Made by a program: the position numbers and the translations under genes | Source: Lentisphaeria bacterium | GTDB lineage: Bacteria; Verrucomicrobiota; Lentisphaeria; Victivallales; Victivallaceae | Length of the DNA stretch: 6,800 bases | Direction of reading: 5' to 3' | NCBI GenBank assembly: GCA_900768505.1 | Contig: CAAGED010000026.1 | Location: 1-6,800 of the forward strand | The notes under the pieces: model-generated | The model's input: the letters and a program-made list of their open reading frames with translations, nothing else | What the model was told of the DNA's origin: nothing | The model's database searches: none | Shown here: piece after piece, positions 1-6,369 of the stretch | Layout of the letters: each line of letters begins with the position of its first letter | Position numbering within the stretch: the stretch's first letter is position 1

Positions 1-126
1 CAAGCTGTCTTCAAAACTTTTCCAGTCAATTGCATCGGCAAGTTTTACCATCGCATGGTACGGGGAAACAATATCACGCAACAAGGGTTTGAACAAATCT
101 CCCTGTTGGCTCCTTGCGAGTATCAC
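1..126 (-). CDS. IS5-type transposase, N-terminal fragment (runs off left edge)
   Basis: Reading the minus strand from a GTG at 126-124 gives 42 codons that stay open to the window edge. The protein begins MILARSQQGDLFK, continues with RDIVSPYHAMVKLAD and ends in AIDWKSFEDSL. This is the pattern of IS5-type transposase N-termini (the DUF772-like region): a QGDLF-type opening, a D-I/V-x-x-x-H-x-x-V-x-LA helix and an IDW-x-x-F/L-E motif. The catalytic DDE part would lie outside the window. An in-frame TGA lies just upstream (135-133), and an AAAGGA sequence about 9 nt before the GTG serves as ribosome binding site, so the start is fairly secure. The protein would cut and rejoin the ends of its own insertion sequence. 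The family call rests on motif memory only. Whether the full-length gene is intact cannot be seen. Confidence 0.65.
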   Translation of the reverse strand, partial: MILARSQQGDLFKPLLRDIVSPYHAMVKLADAIDWKSFEDSL

Positions 127-254
127 TCTTTGTCATCCTTTTGCAAGCTTTCTTTCGATTTTATACGAGTTTCTTGCAATAATATATCATGAAAAATCAT
201 GGTTTTCCATTGATATTCAATTTGTTAAATAATTTTTCATAATCGACTAATTGT

Positions 255-271
255 AACAATTCCGAATTGTT
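255..271. repeat. 17-nt inverted repeat AACAATTC-c-GAATTGTT
   Basis: Two perfect 8-base arms flank a single central C. It lies between the transposase leader and the ugd remnant. The short centre suits a protein-binding palindrome better than an RNA hairpin. It could be a regulator site, or lie near the element end. No function can be assigned from sequence alone. Confidence 0.35.
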
Positions 272-330
272 CCTGGTGCCCATGTCAGTTCAACGGATGT
301 CGGCAGATAGTCGTTTAAAGCTTTTCCTTT

Positions 331-990
331 TTGTCAAGACGTTTTTTATTCGAATCCGTCACTCCCGGTTGGGTTTCGCCAGTAACTTCCACCACCGAGG
401 CGGAAGCGGTTAAACTCTTCGCGAACACCTATCTGGCACTTCGGGTATCTTTTTTCAATGAATTGGATACCTACGCCGCGGTGCGCGGTTTGGATACAAA
501 ATCCATTATCGAGGGCGTCGGTCTTGATCCGAGAATCGGCAATCACTACAACAATCCATCCTTCGGTTACGGCGGTTATTGCCTTCCCAAGGATACCAAA
601 CAACTCCTGTCAAACTACAATGATGTGCCGGAAAACATTATTTCTGCCATTGTTGCCGCCAACGGGACACGCAAGGATTTCATCGCCAACCAGATTATCG
701 CCCGAAATCCGAAGACGGTTGGCGTTTACCGTTTAACCATGAAAGCCGGATCTGACAATTTCCGGCAATCCTCCATTCAGGGTGTAATGAAACGCATAAA
801 AGCCAGGGGGATTAAGGTGGTGGTTTTTGAGCCGACCATACAAGAAGATATGTTTTTCAACAGCCCGGTTATTCGGGATATTGAGGAATTCAAAAAAGTT
901 TCGGATGTCATTATCGCCAACCGCTATAATGAGGATTTGAAAGATGTATTGGATAAGGTTTACACCCGTGAACTATATTTCAGGGATTAA
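331..990 (+). pseudogene. ugd: UDP-glucose 6-dehydrogenase, C-terminal half only (5'-truncated ugd)
   Basis: Intact Ugd oxidises UDP-glucose to UDP-glucuronate with two NAD+, supplying acidic sugars for capsule or other polysaccharides. From about residue 19 of the open frame the sequence closely follows the short (about 388-residue, E. coli-type) Ugd. It has TEAEAVKLFANTYLALRV, with the expected Lys and Asn of the central helix, and FFNELDTYA. The UDP-sugar pocket NHYNNPSFGYGGYCLPKDT contains the catalytic Cys at residue 84 of this frame. The C-terminal UDP-binding domain is present and ends in DKVYTRELY. The whole N-terminal Rossmann domain (about 190 residues with GxGYVG) is missing. The frame opens after a TAA at 316-318, and its only early start is a TTG at 331 without a good Shine-Dalgarno. 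A transposase fragment sits directly upstream, so insertion-sequence disruption is the likely cause. The first ~18 codons (SRRFLFESVTPGW and on) do not look like Ugd and are probably junction sequence. It cannot be a working dehydrogenase by itself. Confidence 0.85.
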
Positions 991-1491
991 TGGTTTAAAT
1001 TATGAGATGCGTCGAAACATTTGAACAAGCGATTGCCGCATGGCGTTGCGTTTTGTCTTTATCGGATCTGTCCGATAGGAGTGCACTCAAATCATCAGTT
1101 CGGCAAAATTACCGGTTTTGCCATTGACAAAGGAATTTCACATCGCTGACGGCGCTAATCGCAATGGCGTAATTGGTGTCAAGCCTGCAATTTGAAAAAC
1201 GGGTGCAGTTCCACGTCAACGCTATTCCGGGAATAAGGGAGAACGATCGGGCAGATTATTTGCGCGGCGGCGTGTTTGCTTTGACCCAGAAGCATAAATT
1301 AACCGTGGATTCTTGCGGTGTAATTGATGGCAGTCTGTCAATTGGCGGGTTGCGTAATTCGGCGACGGTAATAAATATACTGGCATTATACACTCGAAGG
1401 TAATTCTGATCTCTCATAATATCTAAATATTTTTTTATGAATAGCCGGTCGCCTTTTTTTGTTGTTAAAAAAACGCAAGCACTTTTCATAC
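991..1491. other. Intergenic stretch between ugd remnant and rfb promoter, no gene recognised
   Basis: I find no convincing gene here. The possible frames are a 42-codon plus-strand frame from an ATG at 1002, a 76-codon plus frame from a TTG at 1173, and a 77-codon minus frame from an ATG at 1489. All lack a Shine-Dalgarno, resemble nothing I know and overlap each other. The base composition at 1000-1400 resembles coding DNA, so a decayed gene is possible. The stretch also contains an 18-nt inverted repeat (1060-1077). An A/T-rich run at 1420-1470 lies just upstream of the rfb promoter and could act as an UP-like element. Confidence 0.5.
1060..1077. repeat. Perfect inverted repeat TATCGGA-tctg-TCCGATA
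   Basis: Arms of 7 bases pair perfectly around a 4-base loop, 70 bases after the ugd stop. In the plus direction the T-rich tract (TTTTGTCTTT) precedes the stem rather than follows it, and no T-run follows on the other strand, so it is not a typical terminator for either side. A regulator site or a decayed terminator are the alternatives. Confidence 0.4.
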
Positions 1492-1520
1492 TTGAAATTT
1501 TACGCTTGGCAGGTTATATT
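1492..1520 (+). promoter_or_regulatory. Sigma70-like promoter of the rfbBAC operon
   Basis: TTGAAA (1492-1497) and TATATT (1515-1520) are separated by exactly 17 bases. Each matches the sigma70 consensus at five of six positions. An A-rich stretch upstream (about 1465-1473) could help RNA polymerase bind. Transcription would start near 1527, leaving an untranslated leader of about 40 bases before rfbB. This is the best promoter-like pair in the window and sits where the operon needs one, but it is a pattern match only. Confidence 0.5.
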
Positions 1521-1567
1521 CTTCCTGACAACGTATTGTTTGAACTGCAACAAAAAGGCAATGTGGG

Positions 1568-2638
1568 ATGAGAAGAATTATCGTTACCGGTGGTGCCGGA
1601 TTTATCGGTTCGGCCGTGGTTCGGCACATTATTGACAATACCGCCGATATGGTTTGCGTGGTGGACAAGTTGACTTATGCCGGGAATTTGGAATCCCTGG
1701 CGCCGGTGGCCGGCTCTCCACGTTACTGTTTCGAAAAAGTTGACATTTGCGACCGCCCGGAAGTGGAGCGGGTGTTGAACGATTTTCAGCCCACGCATAT
1801 TATGCATTTGGCGGCGGAGAGCCATGTGGATCGTTCCATTGACGGACCGTTTGAATTCATTCAAACCAATATTATTGGCACCTACACCCTTTTGGAGGCG
1901 GTGCGAAAATATTTGAGCGGCAAATCGGCGGAGTTTCAGGCTGCATTCCGTTTCCACCATATTTCAACCGACGAGGTTTTCGGCGATTTGGCGGATGATG
2001 ACGATTCCTTTCGGGAAAGTACCCCTTATGCTCCCAGCTCTCCCTACAGCGCTTCCAAAGCGGCCAGTGACCATCTGGTTCGCGCTTGGATGCGCACTTT
2101 CGGCGTACCGACGCTGGTCACCAATTGTTCCAATAATTACGGACCGTATCACTTCCCGGAAAAACTTATTCCGCTGATAATTCTGCACGCGCTGGATAAC
2201 CAGCCGCTGCCGGTTTATGGCCGGGGAATGCAAATCCGCGATTGGCTTTATGTGGAGGATCATGCCCGGGCGCTTTATCTGGTGCTCACAAGCGGCATTC
2301 CCGGTGAATCCTACAACATCGGCGGGCATAACGAAAAACGCAATATTGATGTGGTGAGGAAAATTTGTGCCTTATTGGATGAACTTTCTCCCAGAATCGA
2401 CAATAAATCCTACGCGGAGCAGATTGTTTTTGTAAAAGATCGTCCAGGCCATGATATGCGTTATGCCATTGATGCGGGCAAAATTCAGCGGGAATTGGGT
2501 TGGAAACCGGTGGAGACGTTTGAGTCCGGTTTGAGGAAGACTGTTCAATGGTATTTGGCTCATCGCACGGATTGGTGTAAAAACGTGCTTGACGGTTCTT
2601 ATAAAATGGAGCGTTTAGGGGCGGGAGGTGCGAAATGA
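1568..2638 (+). CDS. rfbB: dTDP-glucose 4,6-dehydratase
   Basis: RfbB (RmlB) is a cytoplasmic NAD-dependent enzyme that converts dTDP-glucose to dTDP-4-keto-6-deoxyglucose, the second step of dTDP-L-rhamnose synthesis. The 356-residue product matches the family's usual length of about 355. It is an extended short-chain dehydrogenase: nucleotide-binding GGAGFIG at residues 8-14, LAAESHVDRS at 81-90, and the dehydratase triad region STDEVFGD at 133-140 with Thr134, Asp135 and Glu136. The YxxxK pair is Tyr160/Lys164 in PYSASKAASDH. NCSNNYGPYHFPEKLIP, RDWLYVEDH (224-232) and DRPGHDMRYAID (291-302) are all canonical. The ATG at 1568 follows AAAAAGG (1552-1558) at a 9-base spacing. Another ATG at 1561 is out of frame. 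It is the first gene of rfbBAC and overlaps rfbA by 4 bases (ATGA), which implies translational coupling. Nothing looks damaged. Confidence 0.97.
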   Translation: MRRIIVTGGAGFIGSAVVRHIIDNTADMVCVVDKLTYAGNLESLAPVAGSPRYCFEKVDICDRPEVERVLNDFQPTHIMHLAAESHVDRSIDGPFEFIQTNIIGTYTLLEAVRKYLSGKSAEFQAAFRFHHISTDEVFGDLADDDDSFRESTPYAPSSPYSASKAASDHLVRAWMRTFGVPTLVTNCSNNYGPYHFPEKLIPLIILHALDNQPLPVYGRGMQIRDWLYVEDHARALYLVLTSGIPGESYNIGGHNEKRNIDVVRKICALLDELSPRIDNKSYAEQIVFVKDRPGHDMRYAIDAGKIQRELGWKPVETFESGLRKTVQWYLAHRTDWCKNVLDGSYKMERLGAGGAK

Positions 2639-3510
2639 AAGGTATTGTTTTAGCCGGTGGCACCGGAAGCCGGCTTCACCCGATAACTTGCGGAGCATCC
2701 AAGCAGCTGCTGGCAATTTACGATAAACCCATGATTTATTATCCGTTAAGCGTGCTGATGCTGGCGGGTATCCGGGATATTTTAATTATTACCACCCCGG
2801 AGGAGCAGAGTGCCTTTATTCGTCTGCTGGGAAATGGGGAAAATTTCGGCATTAATCTGGAATATGCAATTCAGCCAGCCCCTGAAGGCTTGGCGCAGGC
2901 CTTTCTGATTGGCGAAAAATTTATTGGCGGTGAAAGCGTTTGTCTGGTATTGGGTGATAATATTTTTTATGGCGCCAATTTAATGGAGATGGTGCGCCAT
3001 GCGGCCGGAAAACGGGAGGGGGCGACGATTTTCGGGTATTATGTCAGCGATCCGGAGCGGTTTGGGGTGGTTGAGTTTGATGACAATTACAATGCGATCT
3101 CCATTGAGGAGAAGCCGAAGCACCCCAAATCCAATTATGCCGTAACCGGGTTGTATTTTTATGATAATCAAGTAATTGACATTGCCAAGTCGATTCAGCC
3201 CTCCGCCCGCGGCGAATTGGAGATAACCAGTGTCAACAACGCCTACCTGCGGCAGGGGAAACTCTTTGTTGAGCGTTTGGGCCGCGGTTACGCCTGGTTG
3301 GATACCGGTACCTGTGATGCCATGCTGGAGGCGGGTAATTTTATCCGAACCGTGCAGACCCGGCAGGGGTTGCAGATCGCCTGCCTGCAGGAGATTGCCC
3401 TGAATAATCACTGGCTGAGCTGCGAAGCGGCTTTGAAAAGCGTGGAAAATATGATGAAAACTCAATACGGTCGTTATGTGGCGGCCGTGGCGGAAGGAAA
3501 AATGCGATGA
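2635..3510 (+). CDS. rfbA: Glucose-1-phosphate thymidylyltransferase
   Basis: RfbA (RmlA) joins glucose-1-phosphate and dTTP into dTDP-glucose plus pyrophosphate. This commits sugar to the dTDP-rhamnose route and supplies RfbB. The 291-residue product has the family length. It shows the nucleotidyltransferase signature LAGGTGSRLHPIT (residues 6-18), SKQLLAIYDKPMIYYPLS (22-39), the metal-binding LGDN with Asp108, and FGVVEFD (143-149). IEEKPKHPKSNYAVTGLYFYD (157-177) contains the conserved EEKP, and RGELEITSVN and AWLDTGT (220-226) follow. The ATG lies within the rfbB stop (ATGA) and is preceded by a strong GGGAGG (2623-2628), 6 bases upstream. The stop overlaps the rfbC start in the same way. 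In many species this enzyme is feedback-inhibited by dTDP-rhamnose; the sequence does not show whether that holds here. Confidence 0.97.
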   Translation: MKGIVLAGGTGSRLHPITCGASKQLLAIYDKPMIYYPLSVLMLAGIRDILIITTPEEQSAFIRLLGNGENFGINLEYAIQPAPEGLAQAFLIGEKFIGGESVCLVLGDNIFYGANLMEMVRHAAGKREGATIFGYYVSDPERFGVVEFDDNYNAISIEEKPKHPKSNYAVTGLYFYDNQVIDIAKSIQPSARGELEITSVNNAYLRQGKLFVERLGRGYAWLDTGTCDAMLEAGNFIRTVQTRQGLQIACLQEIALNNHWLSCEAALKSVENMMKTQYGRYVAAVAEGKMR

Positions 3511-4052
3511 ATGTGATTGCAGCCGAAATACCCGGCGTATTGATTATCGAACCGAAAATTTTTGGCGACGCCCGAGGATATTTTTTTGAATCCTGGAATC
3601 GTACCGCCTACGAAAAATGCGGCATTGCCGGCGATTTTATCCAGGACAATGAATCCAAATCCCGTTTCGGGGTGCTGCGCGGCCTCCATTACCAGGCCGC
3701 ACCTTATACTCAGGCTAAACTGGTGCGGGTCATTTACGGTACGGTTTGGGATGTGGCAGTGGATATCCGGAAAAATTCCCCTACTTTCGGGCGTCATGTG
3801 GCAGTGGAACTCTCCGGAGAAAATAAGCGGCAGTTGTTTATTCCCCGGGGGTTTGCTCACGGATTTGCCGTATTGAGCGAAGAGGTGGTTTTTGCCTACA
3901 AGTGTGACAATGTTTATATGCCGTCCAGTGAGCGGGGGATTGCCTTCGACGATCCGGAGTTGAAGATTGATTGGCAAATTCAACCCGAAAAATGGATTTT
4001 ATCCGACAAGGACCGCCGCAATCCGCTTTTTGCAGCGGCGGAATATTTGTAG
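3507..4052 (+). CDS. rfbC: dTDP-4-dehydrorhamnose 3,5-epimerase
   Basis: RfbC (RmlC) epimerises C3 and C5 of dTDP-4-keto-6-deoxyglucose to give dTDP-4-keto-L-rhamnose, without a cofactor, in a cupin (jelly-roll) dimer. The 181-residue product has the normal length. Family landmarks are FGDARGYFFESW (residues 19-30), FIQDNESKSRFGVLRGLHYQ (44-63, with the catalytic His61), and KLVRVIYGTVWDVAVDIRKNSPTFG (71-95). FIPRGFAHGFAVLS (111-124), the active-site Tyr131 in VFAYKCDN, and IAFDDPELKIDW (145-156) complete the set. The start is an ATG overlapping the rfbA stop (ATGA), with GGAAGG at 3492-3497 as ribosome binding site. It is the last gene of the operon. rfbD, which would make dTDP-L-rhamnose from this product, does not follow; a convergent CoA-transferase gene comes instead. 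Confidence 0.96.
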   Translation: MNVIAAEIPGVLIIEPKIFGDARGYFFESWNRTAYEKCGIAGDFIQDNESKSRFGVLRGLHYQAAPYTQAKLVRVIYGTVWDVAVDIRKNSPTFGRHVAVELSGENKRQLFIPRGFAHGFAVLSEEVVFAYKCDNVYMPSSERGIAFDDPELKIDWQIQPEKWILSDKDRRNPLFAAAEYL

Positions 4053-4167
4053 TCGGATTAATTGCTCAAACGCCAGTTGCCGGAATGGAAAAATCTTTAA
4101 TGGAGCGTTCCTTCTTGCACGATTCCTTATCTTAAATATTTTTTATGTATTATTTCACCCATCATCA

Positions 4168-4198
4168 CCCTGACTCAAGTCAGGGGGACGGATTTTTT
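4168..4198 (+). terminator. Hairpin plus T-run after rfbC, probable rho-independent terminator
   Basis: CCCTGAC (4168-4174), loop TCAA and GTCAGGG (4179-4185) form a perfect 7-bp GC-rich stem. Six Ts follow at 4193-4198, after a 7-base gap (GGACGGA) that is longer than usual and lowers confidence. It lies 116 bases past the rfbC stop, between convergent genes. On the other strand no T-run follows the stem, so it would mainly serve the rfb operon. Confidence 0.5.
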
Positions 4199-4202
4199 GG
4201 TG

Positions 4203-4315
4203 TTTGTGTTTGGTTATTACAACCTAAAGCGATTGCCGACTGCCTCTTTTTCAGTGTCGAAGTTGCCACCCCACCCAGGTTTGTGTAGGATATTACAATT
4301 TGAAGCGATTGCCGA
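4203..4315 (-). repeat. Imperfect direct repeat of the CoA-transferase stop-codon region
   Basis: The 36 bases 4280-4315 hold the last codons, stop and first downstream bases of the CoA-transferase gene. They reappear at 4203-4239 with 31 identities over 37 alignment columns and one single-base gap. Read on the minus strand, the true gene ends FGNRFKL-stop and the second copy reads VGNRFRL-stop. Before it the second copy reads DTEKEA, reminiscent of the gene's LEKAA. The likeness continues past the stop codon, so flanking DNA was copied too. The simplest reading is the worn-down tail of a second, paralogous gene copy left by tandem duplication and deletion. A repeat element at the gene's 3' end is the alternative. 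Confidence 0.5.
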
Positions 4316-5591
4316 AGCGGGCTCGAGCCGCCTTTTCCAATGCCTCCCGGTGTTCCGGGTGCGCCACACTGATTAAAAGTCTGGCACGTTCCTGCAGACT
4401 TTTACCGTATAAATTGATAATGCCATATTCAGTGACAAAATAATGTACGCAACTGCGCGGCGTAACTACTCCGCCGCCGGAAGTCAATACCGGGACGATT
4501 TTACTGCGTTTTTTGGTGGTTGCTGAACTCATGGCGATAATTGCCTTGCCGCCTTTGGAGCGGGAAGCACCGTAAATGAAATCTAACTGGCCGCCCACTC
4601 CCGAGTAGATGCTGGTGCCGATGGAATCAGCGCAAACCTGCCCGGTTAAATCAATTTCAATGGCGGAATTAATTGCCACCACATTGGGATTTTGCGCAAT
4701 TACAAATGGATCGTTGGTGTAGGCGACGTCCCGCATTTTTACCAGCGGATTGTCGTTGACAAAATCGTAAAGTTTTTTCGAACCCATCAGAAAAGTGGCC
4801 ACGATTTTACCTTGATCAATTACCTTTTTACTACCATTTATTACGCCGGACTCCACCAGTGGAATGACTCCGTCGGAAAACATTTCCGAGTGAATGCCCA
4901 AATCCCGATGATTGCTTAATTGGGAGAGAATGGCATTGGGAATCGAACCGATACCCAACTGAAGGCATGATCCGTTTTCAATTAATTCCGCGCAGTGACT
5001 GCCGATGACAATATCCATTTCGGATGGGGGAGGGTAGATTACCTCACCTAAATCCCGTTCGTCTTCCACGATAAAATCCAATTCCTCCACCCGAATCAGG
5101 GCATCGCCCAAGGTACGGGGAACCTTAGAATTTACCACAGCAATAACTTTTTTGGCAGTTTCCACTGCGGCCAGAGTGCAGTCCACTGATACCCCAAGCG
5201 AAACGTATCCATGTTCGTCCGGCGGCGAAACCGCAATGAAAGCCACATCGCAACCGATATAACCCTCGCGAATCAGCCGCTGGGTTTCGTGAAGTGATAC
5301 CGGAATATAATCGGAATAACCTCCGGCAACCGCCTTGCGGGTGGAATCCCCCACAAACATCACCTCGGTTTCAAAAATTCCCTCAAACTCCGAGTCTGCA
5401 TATCTGGCGTGTCCCAGAGTTATCAACTGATGAATTTTGACGTTGCGCAGGCAGCCGCTTTTGCCGAAAAGGCACAATTCGTCAATTAAAATCTGGGGGG
5501 TACAACCAAAGCAACTCAAATAAATCGAGTCGCCGGAACGTACCATTCCAACGGCCTCCCGGGCAGTGATTTTTTTGGGTTTAGAACTCAT
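4293..5591 (-). CDS. Acetyl-CoA hydrolase / 4-hydroxybutyrate CoA-transferase family protein
   Basis: This family moves coenzyme A between acetyl-CoA and another carboxylic acid (4-hydroxybutyrate, succinate, butyrate or others), or hydrolyses acetyl-CoA, through a glutamyl-CoA thioester in the cytoplasm. The product of about 432 residues has the family length and both halves. Numbered from the GTG at 5597, the N-terminal domain has FIAVSPPDEHGYVSLG (120-135). The C-terminal domain has LQLGIGSIPNAI (212-223), then GIHSEMFSDGVIPL (234-247) with the expected catalytic Glu238. GQVCADSIG (319-327), GVGGQLDFIYGA (333-344), GGGVVTPR (374-381) and VTEYGIINL (388-396) follow. I prefer the ATG at 5591: AGAGG ends 5 bases before it. 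The GTG two codons upstream (5597-5595) overlaps that site. The substrate cannot be read from the sequence; fermentation or fatty-acid use are both possible. It is convergent with rfbC, and the flavin reductase gene lies 141 bases upstream on the same strand. Confidence 0.9.
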   Translation of the reverse strand: MSSKPKKITAREAVGMVRSGDSIYLSCFGCTPQILIDELCLFGKSGCLRNVKIHQLITLGHARYADSEFEGIFETEVMFVGDSTRKAVAGGYSDYIPVSLHETQRLIREGYIGCDVAFIAVSPPDEHGYVSLGVSVDCTLAAVETAKKVIAVVNSKVPRTLGDALIRVEELDFIVEDERDLGEVIYPPPSEMDIVIGSHCAELIENGSCLQLGIGSIPNAILSQLSNHRDLGIHSEMFSDGVIPLVESGVINGSKKVIDQGKIVATFLMGSKKLYDFVNDNPLVKMRDVAYTNDPFVIAQNPNVVAINSAIEIDLTGQVCADSIGTSIYSGVGGQLDFIYGASRSKGGKAIIAMSSATTKKRSKIVPVLTSGGGVVTPRSCVHYFVTEYGIINLYGKSLQERARLLISVAHPEHREALEKAARARFGNRFKL

Positions 5592-5634
5592 TAGCACCTC
5601 TGTCTGACGATTTATTTTGTTTTTATTTCTCTAT

Positions 5635-5662
5635 AAGATAATGCAATTATGCTAAAATACAA
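5635..5662 (-). promoter_or_regulatory. Possible promoter of the CoA-transferase gene
   Basis: On the minus strand TTGTAT (5662-5657) and TATCTT (5640-5635) are 16 bases apart. Transcription would begin near 5628, giving a leader of under 40 bases before the ATG at 5591. Both boxes match the consensus at four of six positions in an AT-rich spacer, so chance is a real alternative. Read-through from the flavin reductase gene upstream is also possible, because the only terminator-like structure after that gene is weak (a CCTT/GAGG stem and five Ts near 5705-5728). Confidence 0.3.
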
Positions 5663-5732
5663 ATCTTATACCGTTTTCTTACCGCAGCCAGCTGTTTTTT
5701 TAAGGTGAAAAACACTCCTCCGCAAGGTGGAA

Positions 5733-6329
5733 TCAGCGAATTTTGGCGCCGGGTTTCTTTCTCACTGAAAAACCAAAATGACCCAACCGCTTTTTCACCT
5801 CGTAATAATGGCCGTGTCCGTAACCTAAAAGGCCGTTTTTATCCGCCTGTAAAGTGCCGTTGGCGTCGATGGCGGATTCCGAAACCTGCACGGCCACAAT
5901 TTTGGCGACGAACATGTGATGGATGCCCAATTCCAAAATTTGAGTGGTGCGGCACTCCAGATTGATGGGAAATTCTCCCACCAGCGGTGCATTTACCGCA
6001 CTGGCGTTGTATGGGGTTAAGCCGCATTCGGCGAATTTATCATGTTCACGGCCTGATAGTACGCCGCAATAATCCACCAGTGCGGCATCCTGTGCCCGTG
6101 GAATATTCACGGTGAACTCGCCCAGAGTACGAATGATATTGTAGGAGTAGCGTTCCGGACGCAGGGAAATTGAAAGCATGGCGGGCTTGCTGCAAACGAT
6201 TCCGCACCAGGCCACGGTTATCAGATTGAATTTAAACTCAATGCCGTTTCCGCATCCCACCAATACCGCCGGTACCGGTGCTAATTGGGTACTGCCCGGC
6301 CATATAATTTTTTTTTCGCAATTACCCAC
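5733..6329 (-). CDS. Flavin reductase family protein (flavoredoxin-like)
   Basis: This is an FMN-binding split-barrel protein of the flavin reductase-like family. Members such as flavoredoxin carry FMN and pass electrons between reduced pyridine nucleotides or electron carriers and a partner; the partner here is unknown. The 198-residue product has the family length. It shows PVPAVLVGCG (18-27), the flavin-contact stretch NLITVAWCGIVCSKPAMLSI (35-54), and LRPERYSYNIIRTLGEFTVNIP (56-77). DYCGVLSGREHDKF (86-99), INLECRTTQILELGIHHMFVAKI (122-144) and the C-terminal GHGHYYEVKKRLGHFGFSV (171-189) follow. The GTG at 6329 is the only usual start between an in-frame TAA and the homologous part. It has no good Shine-Dalgarno, so expression may be weak or the start unusual. 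Palindromes upstream suggest control by a DNA-binding regulator. It precedes the CoA-transferase gene on the same strand. Confidence 0.87.
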   Translation of the reverse strand: MGNCEKKIIWPGSTQLAPVPAVLVGCGNGIEFKFNLITVAWCGIVCSKPAMLSISLRPERYSYNIIRTLGEFTVNIPRAQDAALVDYCGVLSGREHDKFAECGLTPYNASAVNAPLVGEFPINLECRTTQILELGIHHMFVAKIVAVQVSESAIDANGTLQADKNGLLGYGHGHYYEVKKRLGHFGFSVRKKPGAKIR

Positions 6330-6356
6330 TATTTGAGCCCAATCTTAAAATTAAAA

Positions 6357-6368
6357 TTATCATGATAA
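6357..6368. promoter_or_regulatory. 12-bp perfect palindrome TTATCATGATAA, possible operator
   Basis: This perfect palindrome lies 28 bases upstream of the flavin reductase start. Its half-site TTATCA/TGATAA is the same as in the larger palindrome at 6381-6398, which suggests one dimeric regulator binding two sites. An AT-rich setting raises the chance of coincidence. Confidence 0.35.
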
Positions 6369-6369
6369 A

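Larger units (their letters stand above)
1..330 (-). mobile_element. Partial insertion sequence with AT-rich leader; right boundary uncertain
   Basis: The transposase start at 126 is preceded (toward higher coordinates) by about 200 bases without a gene. Positions 180-260 are strongly AT-rich and could hold the transposase promoter; TATATT-like and TATAAA-like boxes occur, but none has a good -35 partner. A short hairpin (CATGA-aaaa-TCATG, 188-201) and a 17-nt inverted repeat (255-271) also lie here. The ugd reading frame resumes somewhere between 319 and about 385, so the element's end should fall in 127-385. The terminal inverted repeat and target duplication cannot be identified because the other end is outside the window. 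The span given is therefore approximate. Confidence 0.4.

Noticed and set aside
1027..1038. 12-mer AAGCGATTGCCG also found at 4227-4238 and 4303-4314
   Set aside because: The two right-hand copies belong to a longer repeat, but the copy at 1027 shares almost nothing beyond 12 bases, which is expected by chance in a window this size.
1173..1403. 76-codon plus-strand frame starting at TTG
   Set aside because: No ribosome binding site, no recognisable motif, and it overlaps an equally long minus-strand frame; kept only as part of the unexplained stretch.
1256..1489. 77-codon minus-strand frame starting at ATG
   Set aside because: No ribosome binding site and no similarity I can recall; its start region overlaps the A/T-rich tract just before the rfb promoter.
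1514..1960. 148-codon minus-strand frame inside rfbB
   Set aside because: Shadow of a well-supported gene on the other strand. The same holds for the long antisense frames in rfbA (2980-3465) and rfbC (3474-3983).
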